Shown here one piece after another: positions 14,816 through 22,513 of a DNA stretch of 34,305 nt. Under the pieces are notes generated by a model. The model saw nothing but the letters and a program-made list of their open reading frames with translations, did not search any database and was not told the origin of the DNA. A program made the position numbers and the translations under genes. The number at the start of each line of letters is the position of its first letter. The stretch's first letter is position 1. The stretch is from Oscillospiraceae bacterium (GTDB lineage Bacteria; Bacillota; Clostridia; Oscillospirales; Oscillospiraceae), in contig SVKU01000024.1 in the NCBI GenBank assembly GCA_015068245.1, forward strand, positions 1 through 34,305, in the 5' to 3' direction.

Positions 14816-15367
14816 TTACAACCGCAAAATCTCTGCGTTTAATGCTTTTGCGTCGTCCTCATTGTGGGTGGCCATTATTACGGGCTTTGACTTTGCTGTT
14901 TCTGCAATAATGCCGTACATTTTGATCCGCAGTTCATCGTCCAGACCTTTAAATGGTTCATCAAGCAACAGCACGTCACCGTCATATGCAAGTGCTCTTG
15001 CCAAAGCCACTCGCCTTGCCATACCTCCGCTCAGTTGATCAGGCATGGTATCTTTCTCTCCCGCAAGCCCCACCATTGCGAGGTATTTCAACGGGTCGCA
15101 GTCACATACAGCGGTGATATTCTCACCGGCTGTGAGCCAGGGCATAAGCCTGTCCTCCTGAAACATTACGGAAGTTTTTTCGCAGCTATAAACAGACCCG
15201 CTGTCGGGCTTCTGCAGGCCGCAAACAATGCGCAGCAAGGTAGTTTTACCCCTGCCGGAAGGCCCCATAATGCAGGTAACACCGGAGTCGGCAAACTCAT
15301 AGGAAAAGTCCGTAAATATCACCTTATCATCAAAGGAAAGGGATATCTTCTCAAGCAATATGCCCAT
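14816..15367 (-). CDS. ABC transporter ATP-binding protein (SsuB/TauB type, short)
   Basis: A 183-residue nucleotide-binding subunit with Walker A GPSGRGKTT, Q-loop VMFQEDRLMPWLTAGENI, signature LSGGMARRVALARAL, Walker B VLLLDEPFKGLDD and switch histidine THN. It belongs to the nitrate/taurine/sulfonate importer group but lacks the roughly 60-80 C-terminal residues of most relatives, ending soon after the H-loop at KALNAEILRL. All catalytic motifs remain, so it should still hydrolyse ATP. It is the last gene of the operon, four bases after the permease. Confidence 0.92.
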   Translation of the reverse strand: MGILLEKISLSFDDKVIFTDFSYEFADSGVTCIMGPSGRGKTTLLRIVCGLQKPDSGSVYSCEKTSVMFQEDRLMPWLTAGENITAVCDCDPLKYLAMVGLAGEKDTMPDQLSGGMARRVALARALAYDGDVLLLDEPFKGLDDELRIKMYGIIAETAKSKPVIMATHNEDDAKALNAEILRL

Positions 15368-15371
15368 TTTG

Positions 15372-16121
15372 TCACATCCTTTTCAACAGTGCCGCAACAC
15401 CTTTTTCAACTATAAAGCTGAGAATTATAACCACCGCCGTCCATGCGAACAAATCAGCGGTTTCAAGATACAGTTTTGCATAATACAGTTCCAGTCCAAT
15501 AGATTCTCTGGGTTGACATAAAACTTCCGCTGCTATGCCCGATTTCCAAGCCATGCCGAGTGATGTTATGATGGCTGCTTTGAAATAGGGGCGCAGTGAG
15601 GGAATATAAATCAGCTTTAGGGTTTTGGCTTTGCTGAAACGATATACCCGTGCAAGTTCCAGAAGCCTCCCGTCCACCGATGAAATGCCCTCATAAATGT
15701 TTGCCCATACCACAGGAATCACCATAAGCATGGAAATGAATCCGGGAAGTATACCGGAGTTTATCCACACAAGGGCGAGAATAATAAACGATGCCACAGG
15801 TGTTGCCCTGATGATGCGGAGCAAGGGTGACAGCAGTATGTCAGCAGGCTTAAAAGCTTTGGTAACTGTGCCAAAAACCACGCCAAGGACAACACCGGAC
15901 ACAAATCCAAGCAGAATACGAACGAGCGACAGCAAAACGCTGCGCCAGAATTCAGGCTGAATTGCGTTTTCTGCCAATGCATTAAATGCCGCCATAGGTG
16001 TTGGCAGCAGCAGCTCACGCCCAACAGCCGCAGCTGCGGCCTGCCATACGGCAAGCCAAAACAAAACTGCGGCCAAGGACTGTATGAACTTTTTGGCTTT
16101 GGCCGGCATCAGCCTGCCCAT
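15372..16121 (-). CDS. ABC transporter permease (SsuC/TauC type)
   Basis: A 249-residue BPD_transp_1 permease with six hydrophobic segments and the cytoplasmic coupling loop ELARVYRFSKAKTLKLIYIPSLRPYF (EAA-like loop), characteristic of the sulfonate/nitrate/taurine group. It overlaps the upstream binding-protein gene. ATG 16121 gives a 13-base overlap; the in-frame ATG at 16109 would share one base with the upstream stop (TGATG), which is also a typical coupled start, so the N-terminus is uncertain by four residues. It partners with the ATPase and lipoprotein on either side. Confidence 0.92.
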   Translation of the reverse strand: MGRLMPAKAKKFIQSLAAVLFWLAVWQAAAAAVGRELLLPTPMAAFNALAENAIQPEFWRSVLLSLVRILLGFVSGVVLGVVFGTVTKAFKPADILLSPLLRIIRATPVASFIILALVWINSGILPGFISMLMVIPVVWANIYEGISSVDGRLLELARVYRFSKAKTLKLIYIPSLRPYFKAAIITSLGMAWKSGIAAEVLCQPRESIGLELYYAKLYLETADLFAWTAVVIILSFIVEKGVAALLKRM

Positions 16122-17161
16122 ACCATGCCGCTTTCAGGCATGGCACCGCCGACAGAAGCGGGTTGAGCATCAAACAAAACTTTGTAGTATCCCTCAATAG
16201 CGGGCCAGATTTCATCACCGGTGATACACACGATGTTGCAATTTGGCAAAGCTTTCTGAGCCACGGGAGCTGCTCCGACTATCTCATATTTGACAATAAG
16301 TTCTGCTGCGGCTGCTGCATCTGAGTTTACATAATCTACAGAAGCTGCATACTCTTCGAGGAAGGACTTCACTGCATCGGGGTTGGCATCTGCAAAAGCT
16401 TTATTGACCACAAGACAGCCCATTGTGAGAACACCTTCGGCATTGGAGTTTTCCCAAACCTCTGTCAAATCGATAGCTGCTTTCATGTCGGCATTCTTGT
16501 TTGACAGGACGGACACATTTGGTTCGGGCAGCATGCAGTACTCCACCTCACCGGTGGCTGCCAGGGCAACCAGCTCGTCGTGGGCTGCCAGATATTCTAT
16601 AGTCACGTCAACTCCGGGTTCCAGACCCGACTGACGAAGCAGGTAGTTTAATACGTACTCAGGGTTACTGCCCTGACCTGTGGCATAAACAGTCTTGCCT
16701 TTCAGCTCTGAAAGGTCGGAAATCAGCTGCCCATCAGGGCTGTTTTGCATGATATGCAGCACACCAAGGGTGTTCAGCGCAAGAAGCTGTATCTGACCCT
16801 CTGTCTTTTTATGCAGATTTGCAGCAAGGTTAGTGGGTATGGCTGCGATGTCATACTCACCTGTGACCAGCTTGGCTGTCAGCTCATCGGGTGCTGAAAA
16901 AAGATCGAAGGTATACTCATTGGCTGTTGCGTTGATTGCGTTATCCTCCATGAGTTTTGACATTCCCATGCCGGTGGGGCCTTTCATGGCTGCCACCTTG
17001 ACGGCAACTTTTTCGGCAGGTTCGGCAACAGGTTCTTCCACAACCGTTTCCTGAGCCTGCTCAGGTTCCGGGGACACGGCTTCCTGCTCTGTTTTGGCTG
17101 CGCAGGACGCCAGTGCCAGCAGCATGGCAAGGATAAGTATAGTTGACATAATTTTCTTCAT
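16109..17161 (-). CDS. ABC transporter substrate-binding lipoprotein
   Basis: A 350-residue periplasmic-binding-type protein anchored as a lipoprotein: basic MKK, a hydrophobic core and the lipobox LASC (Cys about residue 20), then an acidic Pro/Glu-rich linker (EAVSPEPEQAQETVVEEPVAEPAE). The mature part begins VKVAAMKGPTGMGMSKLM and has TVYATGQGSNPEYVLNYLL and MLPEPNVSVL, like NMT1/SsuA-type binding proteins. Substrates in that group include sulfonates, nitrate, pyrimidine precursors and aromatic acids; none can be assigned. AGGAGAG precedes ATG 17161. First structural gene of the importer, downstream of a Crp/Fnr gene. Confidence 0.92.
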   Translation of the reverse strand: MKKIMSTILILAMLLALASCAAKTEQEAVSPEPEQAQETVVEEPVAEPAEKVAVKVAAMKGPTGMGMSKLMEDNAINATANEYTFDLFSAPDELTAKLVTGEYDIAAIPTNLAANLHKKTEGQIQLLALNTLGVLHIMQNSPDGQLISDLSELKGKTVYATGQGSNPEYVLNYLLRQSGLEPGVDVTIEYLAAHDELVALAATGEVEYCMLPEPNVSVLSNKNADMKAAIDLTEVWENSNAEGVLTMGCLVVNKAFADANPDAVKSFLEEYAASVDYVNSDAAAAAELIVKYEIVGAAPVAQKALPNCNIVCITGDEIWPAIEGYYKVLFDAQPASVGGAMPESGMVWAG

Positions 17162-17220
17162 TGGTTTTCTCTCCTGTATTTTGCATTATATTTTTAAAAG
17201 TTGTTCGATGGGTAACAAGC

Positions 17221-17301
17221 GGCGGGAGCAAGCCCCCGCCCTACAGTGCTGCAGGGTGGCGCGGTGGGGATTACGTGGAACGGTCAAGACCGTTCCCTAC
17301 G
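17221..17301. repeat. Intergenic element family 2 (second full pair)
   Basis: GGCGGGagcaagcCCCGCCCTAC at 17221-17244 is identical to 6281-6304, and GGAACGGTCAAGACCGTTCCCTAC at 17277-17300 matches 6321-6344 and 11519-11538. It separates the Crp/Fnr gene from the binding-protein gene on the minus strand. Confidence 0.78.
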
Positions 17302-17304
17302 GTG

Positions 17305-17976
17305 TTATAGTTTTTTCAAATTTTCCTTATCGGTGACAATAAGTTTTCTTCCTTCTTTTTTCACAGCTCCGGATTGGCACAATGCGTCAATGGCACGGTA
17401 TAGCGATGCCCTTCCAATATTCAGCATTTCCGCCAGCTCTGTCATACTGGCAGCAACAGTTCCGGAATCAGTGGTATTTTCAAGCAGATATTTTGCAAGA
17501 CGATTTTCAGCACTGCCGGCAGAAAGCTCGTCAATTTTTCTGCTCAAAAACCGTATTCTGCCTGATTGATAGCGAATATAGTTTTCCGCAATTGTGAAAT
17601 CCTCAGTCATCATACGTTTGACAAGGCTTTCCGGAAAGAAGATAACCGTACTGTCCTGCAGGGCTGTCAGTGTAGTGGCAAAGCTATCCAAATCGTTGAA
17701 TATTGCCGCAGCGCCAAATACTTCCCCCCTGCCAAGCCGGCTTATGGCCAGCCGATTACCGCCCATGGTATCCTTACTGACCTGAACGCTGCCGCTTATA
17801 ATTAAACCCAACGCTTTAAAATAATTATCGGGGGTGAAAATACATTCGCCTTTGATATAGCTTTTTTTGACGCATTCTTCATTGGCAAGTGCAGCTTCAA
17901 TTACTTTGTCAGATGCACCACTGAATACAAAGGTGTTCTTAACCAGCTCGTATTCTGTTTTATTCCATTCAGTCAC
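17305..17976 (-). CDS. Crp/Fnr-family transcriptional regulator
   Basis: A 223-residue regulator with a cyclic-nucleotide-binding-type sensor domain (jelly-roll marks GLIISGSVQVSK, GRGEVFGAAAIF) and a C-terminal HTH_Crp domain (MTELAEMLNIGRASLYRAIDALCQSGAV). No cysteine cluster for an iron-sulphur sensor is visible, so the ligand is unknown. GTG 17976 is chosen: AAGGCGGTG lies eight bases ahead, while the in-frame ATG at 18003 has no ribosome binding site and sits about eight bases from the predicted transcription start, within a palindrome. It lies upstream of the ABC importer on the same strand and is divergent from the ParB-like/BMP gene, so may control either or both. Confidence 0.88.
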   Translation of the reverse strand: MTEWNKTEYELVKNTFVFSGASDKVIEAALANEECVKKSYIKGECIFTPDNYFKALGLIISGSVQVSKDTMGGNRLAISRLGRGEVFGAAAIFNDLDSFATTLTALQDSTVIFFPESLVKRMMTEDFTIAENYIRYQSGRIRFLSRKIDELSAGSAENRLAKYLLENTTDSGTVAASMTELAEMLNIGRASLYRAIDALCQSGAVKKEGRKLIVTDKENLKKL

Positions 17977-17995
17977 AGGAACGACACCGCCTTTT

Positions 17996-18045
17996 TGTCT
18001 CATTTGAGACAGTTATTATTATATATTATCAGCAGAGATTGTCAA
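17996..18045 (-). promoter_or_regulatory. Crp/Fnr gene promoter with palindromic operator
   Basis: On the minus strand TTGACA (complement of 18040-18045) and TATAAT (complement of 18018-18023) are perfect hexamers with a 16-base spacer. Just downstream, at the expected transcription start, is TGTCTCATTTGAGACA (17996-18011), a palindrome with 5-6-5 spacing like Crp-type half sites. Binding there would repress the gene, which suggests autoregulation. Confidence 0.82.
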
Positions 18046-18052
18046 GAGCTGA

Positions 18053-18080
18053 TTGCAAAATCCATTGGCTGTGGTATAAT
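18053..18080 (+). promoter_or_regulatory. Promoter of ParB-like/BMP gene
   Basis: TTGCAA (18053-18058) and a perfect TATAAT (18075-18080) with a 16-base spacer. It is back to back with the Crp/Fnr promoter, only seven bases between the two -35 hexamers, so regulation of one could affect the other. Confidence 0.8.
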
Positions 18081-18132
18081 GAACTTAATAATAGAAAGAT
18101 TATATCCAAATTCTTACGAGGGAGGTCATACC

Positions 18133-20049
18133 ATGTCCGACCACGACAGCAGTCAGCATTATAAACAAGCCCGTCAGCTGGGCAAAAAATTCCAGTCTGA
18201 AAACTCAGGCAACCCTTACAACGGTTATCTTCTTGTTCTTGACGACCTTATCAAAGATGTTGAGATCGTTTCCGAACTTAACCTTGGTACCCGTGAGATA
18301 CCCATCGAAAAAATCATCGGTACTCGTACTGCCGCCAGAAGCAACGCCTTTGCCGGCAACTTTATGCCGCTTCTTGCGGAAAACACCGAATTTGGTGCCA
18401 AGTGGAAAAAGCTATATAATTCCCACATTGACGAAGGTATCCGCGAACCAATAAAGGTCTATGAATATATCAACCGCTACTTCGCCCTGGAAGGCAACAA
18501 GCGCATAAGCGTTCTGAAATACTGCGGTGCAGCTTCTGCCTATGCAAGAGTTACCCGCATAATACCCAAGCGAGATGAGAGCAATTCTCTTGTTACCCGC
18601 TATTACGAGTTTCTGGATTTCGATAAGCGTGCCTCTTTCGACAACCTGTGGTTTTCCCATACCGGCAGCTTCACACGCCTTGTTCAGATAGTTGAACAAT
18701 ACAAGGTCAAGCACCCCGAAGAACAGGACAGTATCGAGGAGCTTATCAACTCTGCATTCAAAACTTTCCGACTAGCATACAAATCCTGCGGTTTCGGCAG
18801 TATTCCCATAACTTCCGGCGATGCATTTCTCGAATTTACCGAGATTTACGGTTTCCATCCCAACACCCCCGTTTCCGGCATTTCCGACCGTGTAAAAAGC
18901 TGCGAATCCCAGTTTAAACTCCTGTCTTTGAAAGATGCCAACGACACCAATACCGTTGAGATGAAGCAGAATGACGAAAAGTCTCCCCTGTCCTTCTTCT
19001 CAAAGCGTCCTTCAAAGCTGAAGATAGCCTTTGCCTTTGAGGGCGATCCTGCTCACTCGTTGTGGACCCATACCCATTATGTTGCCATGCAGCGACTGCA
19101 GAAGAAAATGGGTGATAAGGTTGACATAATTTCCAAGAGCGGTATCTACGAACAGGGCAGCTACAAGGCCATTTGCGAGCTTATGGAGCAAAAGCCGGAT
19201 ATCCTGTTTACCACCAGCCCCAATATGTCTGCCGCCTCTCTGCGTCTGAGCCTTGAAAACCCCGACAAGACCATTCTCAACTGCGATATTGCCCAGCCTC
19301 AGAAAAACATGATGACCTACTTTGCCAAGCAGCAGGAGGCAGTTTTCCTTTGCGGTGTGGTCGCAGGTGCAATGACAAAGTCCAACATCGTTGGCTATAT
19401 GACCAGTGCCAGATTCCACAAGAATCTGACATTCAACGTCAACGCCTTTGCCCTTGGCGCTCAGCTTGTCAACCCCCATGTAAAGGTTGTCAACTTTATC
19501 CAGTCCCACACAGACTATCAGCCACGCGAACACATTGCTGCACGCAGAAAACTTGCTCAGGCAGGCGTTGATATTGCCCTATGTCTGCATCAGCTGAATA
19601 CACCGCTTGTAAGAAAAGCATTTCCCGGAGTATATGCTCAGGTATTCAAGCTGGAACGCAATACCGGATACCCGGAAGAAAGCCTTGGCGCCATCGCTCT
19701 GGACTGGTCTGTTTTCTACGACCAGATAGTTGGCGACAGCTTTACCACAAAAAACAGTATTCTTGACATCACCCGCAGCGGTTACGACAGTGCAGTTCAT
19801 TTTGGTTGGGGTATGAATACGGGCATAATCGATGTTTACGGCGTTGACGCTTTTATGGGTCACAATGCTGTTAAACTGCTGAAAATATTCAGAAATCTCG
19901 TGGTTTCAGGTCAGATTCACCCCTTTGAAGGCCCCCTTACCGACCGTGACGGAGTCATCAGAGTTGAAAAGGACGATACCCCTTCATTGATAGAAATTCA
20001 GAACATGGACTGGATGCTGGACACTGTTACAGAAGTTATTGAAGGATAG
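18133..20049 (+). CDS. ParB-like / BMP-type binding domain fusion protein, cytoplasmic
   Basis: A 638-residue protein with no signal peptide or lipobox. Residues about 40-145 look like a ParB/sulfiredoxin-type domain: REIPIEKIIGTR at the start, then EPIKVYEYINRYFALEGNKR with the GNKR box and ISVLKYCGAASAYARVTRI. A linker of about 150 residues follows. Residues about 295-638 resemble the BMP family (PnrA/Med-like nucleoside-binding lipoproteins): KLKIAFAFEGDPAHSLWT, EAVFLCGVVAGAMTKSNIVGYM, FNVNAFALGAQLVNPHVKV. BMP proteins are normally exported; here the domain appears to stay inside the cell, so a sensing role is likelier than transport. GGAGGT precedes ATG 18133. A TetR gene follows after 21 bases, likely in the same operon. 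Domain calls are by eye. Confidence 0.82.
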   Translation: MSDHDSSQHYKQARQLGKKFQSENSGNPYNGYLLVLDDLIKDVEIVSELNLGTREIPIEKIIGTRTAARSNAFAGNFMPLLAENTEFGAKWKKLYNSHIDEGIREPIKVYEYINRYFALEGNKRISVLKYCGAASAYARVTRIIPKRDESNSLVTRYYEFLDFDKRASFDNLWFSHTGSFTRLVQIVEQYKVKHPEEQDSIEELINSAFKTFRLAYKSCGFGSIPITSGDAFLEFTEIYGFHPNTPVSGISDRVKSCESQFKLLSLKDANDTNTVEMKQNDEKSPLSFFSKRPSKLKIAFAFEGDPAHSLWTHTHYVAMQRLQKKMGDKVDIISKSGIYEQGSYKAICELMEQKPDILFTTSPNMSAASLRLSLENPDKTILNCDIAQPQKNMMTYFAKQQEAVFLCGVVAGAMTKSNIVGYMTSARFHKNLTFNVNAFALGAQLVNPHVKVVNFIQSHTDYQPREHIAARRKLAQAGVDIALCLHQLNTPLVRKAFPGVYAQVFKLERNTGYPEESLGAIALDWSVFYDQIVGDSFTTKNSILDITRSGYDSAVHFGWGMNTGIIDVYGVDAFMGHNAVKLLKIFRNLVVSGQIHPFEGPLTDRDGVIRVEKDDTPSLIEIQNMDWMLDTVTEVIEG

Positions 20050-20070
20050 ATATGACCGAAAGGAGCTGCC

Positions 20071-20778
20071 ATGAATTACGAAATTGAAGTCAAGCCTGTT
20101 GGAAAAACCCCAAAGTCCGCCAGAACAAAAGACCGTATTTATCACAGCGCACTGGATATCCTAGCCGAGCGTGGTTTTGAAAATGCCACCATTCGTGACA
20201 TTTGCAAGCATAGCGCTGTTTCCATCGGAACGTTCTACAGCTATTTCAATTCAAAAAACGATATCCTTTTTGAATTCTTCCGCAACATGGATAACCACTT
20301 CACAAAAGACCTTGCTCCTAAAATTACCGGCGAAACATATATGGACAGGATACGCTGCTACTTCAAACTGTACAGCGCAATGCTGATGGACTCCAGTTTC
20401 GACACTATTTGTATGCTTTTCAGCACCAGCAATATTTGGTTTGCAAGAACAAGACCCATGCAGAAGGTGCTTGTGGGCATCATTGCCGAGGGTCAGGAAG
20501 CTGGCGAGATTTCTCTCCGCATGCCTGCTACCGAAATCTGCGAGTACCTGTTCGTGCTTGTCAGAGGTCTGGTGTTCCAGTGGTGCTCCGTCAACGCAGC
20601 TTTTGAGCTATGGACTCGTACCGACCTTTATATTGCAACTGCCATGAGTTCCCTGCTTACCGAACCGCTGGCATATCCCGAAGTAAAGGAAGGTATAATT
20701 CGTCGCGATCCTTCCAAGCCTCCCGCAATGAGCGAACCCTCCGACCCCGACATGACGGAAATTCGGGGGAATAAATAA
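20071..20778 (+). CDS. TetR/AcrR-family regulator
   Basis: A 235-residue regulator with a clear N-terminal TetR HTH: RTKDRIYHSALDILAERGFENATIRDICKHSAVSIGTFYSYFNSK (about residues 18-62). The ligand domain follows, and an extended C-terminal tail rich in Pro and charged residues (after about 205) exceeds the usual family length. AAGGAGC precedes ATG 20071. It is 21 bases after the ParB-like/BMP gene and shares its terminator, so the pair probably works together: one candidate arrangement is a nucleoside-type sensor plus a repressor, but this is only inference from adjacency. Confidence 0.92.
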   Translation: MNYEIEVKPVGKTPKSARTKDRIYHSALDILAERGFENATIRDICKHSAVSIGTFYSYFNSKNDILFEFFRNMDNHFTKDLAPKITGETYMDRIRCYFKLYSAMLMDSSFDTICMLFSTSNIWFARTRPMQKVLVGIIAEGQEAGEISLRMPATEICEYLFVLVRGLVFQWCSVNAAFELWTRTDLYIATAMSSLLTEPLAYPEVKEGIIRRDPSKPPAMSEPSDPDMTEIRGNK

Positions 20779-20827
20779 CAAAACGAACCGTGAAAAACAA
20801 GTGTGTTTTTCACGGTTCGTTTTGTTA
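20776..20827. terminator. Strong bidirectional terminator
   Basis: TAACAAAACGAACCGTGAAA and onward pairs with TTTCACGGTTCGTTTTGTTA, a stem of more than 20 bp with a six-base loop (AAGTGT). It overlaps the tetR stop and lies 12 bases before the end of the convergent hydrogenase gene, so it can stop both transcripts. Confidence 0.92.
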
Positions 20828-20839
20828 TGGGTTGGGTAT

Positions 20840-22354
20840 TTACAGCAGCTGGTCACCCTCGGTTTCGTATGTGACCACAGACTCAGTTATGTTCTGGATT
20901 GAAGCTGCGTCGCCGTGTTTTTCAACTGCAACACGGTTTTTGTCTGCATGGGTCAGACAACCGGCGCCTCCGACACAACCACCTACACAGGCCATGCCTT
21001 CGATAAAGTTTCCGATGGGTACGCTCTTTGATGCTTTGGTCAGCACCTTAATACACTCTTCAAGACCGTTGCAGGATACCGGCTTATATACAAAGTCCAG
21101 ATCGTCGTGTTCTTTAAGGCCTTGAGCCACAGCTTCTGCCAGACCACCGCACTTGGCAAAGCGGCGTCCAAAACCGGAAGCCTGATCCACTTCACGCTCG
21201 GGCAGGGTGCTGATATCGATGTCTCGGCTGTCAAACAGTGCCTGCAGTTCCTCAAATGTAATGACGCAGTCCACATAGTTTTTTACAGGCTCCATCTGGG
21301 CAACACGCTTTTTTGCGGTGCAGGGGCCAATAAAGACCACCTTGGCTTCGGGATGACGTTCTTTAATTATTTTTGCCATGGTTGCCATGGGAGACAGAGC
21401 TGAAGAAATATGGTCGGCCAGTTCGGGGAAACGCTTCTGAACAACGTCCACAAAAGCCGGGCAGCAGCTGCTGCTAAGGTAACGACGTTCCACCAGTTCA
21501 CGGGATTCTTCGTCGGCAACAAGATCTGCGCCAAGAGCAGCTTCGATTACTTTGTAAAACCCCAATTCATGCAGTCCGCTGAAAACCTGACCCAAAGTGG
21601 CGTATGTAAACTGGCTGGCAATGGCGGGCGCCACTACGGCGTAAACATTGGGGCCTGCGCCGTTGACAGACGCACGCAGGAAGCGGATAGCGTCAAGAAT
21701 GTAGGACTTGTCCACAATAGCACCAAAGGGGCACTGGTATACGCATGCACCGCAGGAGACGCACTTGTCATCATCGATATGTGCTGCCATATTCTCTCCC
21801 TTGGCGGAGATGGCTCCCATTTTGCAGGCCTGTTCACAGGGACGAACCAGCTTTGTAATGGCACTGTAAGGACATACTCTTGAACACTGTCCGCAGTTTA
21901 TGCACTTGGTTTTGTCGATATGGGCTCTTTGTTTTTCGTCGAAAGTGATTGCTCCCCGGGGGCAGACGTCTTCGCAGCGGTGAGCCATGCAGCCTCGGCA
22001 GGCATTGGTCACAGCGTAGCCGCTGGCGGGGCATTCATCACAGGCAAGTTCCAGAACTTCGATGACGTTGGGATTATCTTTATTTCCGCCAACAGCCATC
22101 TTGACCCGCTCCTGGACGATTGCCCTCTCTTTATGGATACAGCAGCACATGGTTGGCTTGGGGCCGGGAATGAGCAGTTTGGGAATATCAATAATAGTCT
22201 CTGCAAGATTGCCGCTAAATGCACGGCGAGCTACTTCACGAAGTACCTTATACTTCATGTGCTGCACTTTGGTGTCGAATTTCCGGAGCTTCTTTTCGGT
22301 CATTTCTCTCGTCCTCTCTATGCGCACAAAAGCAGGAAACTCTGAATCACTCAT
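20840..22354 (-). CDS. [FeFe] hydrogenase-like protein, group B type
   Basis: A 504-residue ferredoxin-type and H-cluster protein. Cysteine clusters: CDECPASG and CRGCMAHRCEDVCP (105-131), CINCGQCSRVCP (151-162), PCEQAC (172-177), CVSCGACVYQCP (198-209). H-cluster motifs: SSCCPA (295-300, L1), GPCTAKK (343-349, L2), EGMACVGGC (452-460, L3), keeping all four cysteines expected to hold the cluster. The L1/L2/L3 forms (SCCPA, GPCTAK, MACVGGC) fit monomeric group B hydrogenases rather than classic HydA; physiological direction is unknown. ATG 22303 (residue 18) is an alternative start with GAGAGG upstream. A weak promoter lies at 22385-22413. Maturases HydE, HydF and HydG are not in the window. 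Confidence 0.9.
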   Translation of the reverse strand: MSDSEFPAFVRIERTREMTEKKLRKFDTKVQHMKYKVLREVARRAFSGNLAETIIDIPKLLIPGPKPTMCCCIHKERAIVQERVKMAVGGNKDNPNVIEVLELACDECPASGYAVTNACRGCMAHRCEDVCPRGAITFDEKQRAHIDKTKCINCGQCSRVCPYSAITKLVRPCEQACKMGAISAKGENMAAHIDDDKCVSCGACVYQCPFGAIVDKSYILDAIRFLRASVNGAGPNVYAVVAPAIASQFTYATLGQVFSGLHELGFYKVIEAALGADLVADEESRELVERRYLSSSCCPAFVDVVQKRFPELADHISSALSPMATMAKIIKERHPEAKVVFIGPCTAKKRVAQMEPVKNYVDCVITFEELQALFDSRDIDISTLPEREVDQASGFGRRFAKCGGLAEAVAQGLKEHDDLDFVYKPVSCNGLEECIKVLTKASKSVPIGNFIEGMACVGGCVGGAGCLTHADKNRVAVEKHGDAASIQNITESVVTYETEGDQLL

Positions 22355-22384
22355 AGTTCCCGTGCTTTGTCTTTATTCTTCACT

Positions 22385-22413
22385 ATATTAACACATCCCA
22401 CGAATATAAACAA
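22385..22413 (-). promoter_or_regulatory. Possible promoter of hydrogenase gene
   Basis: On the minus strand TTGTTT (complement of 22408-22413) and TAATAT (complement of 22385-22390), spacer 17. Both hexamers are imperfect. If used, the transcript would start only about 20 bases before ATG 22354, so the ATG at 22303 is a reasonable alternative start. Confidence 0.4.
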
Positions 22414-22513
22414 GTGATAATCATAATGTAAAATAACGGATATTCATTAATCGTCTCCATCTCTTATCCACCGGCATATACTGGTCATACAACTATATTT
22501 GGAGGATCAATAT

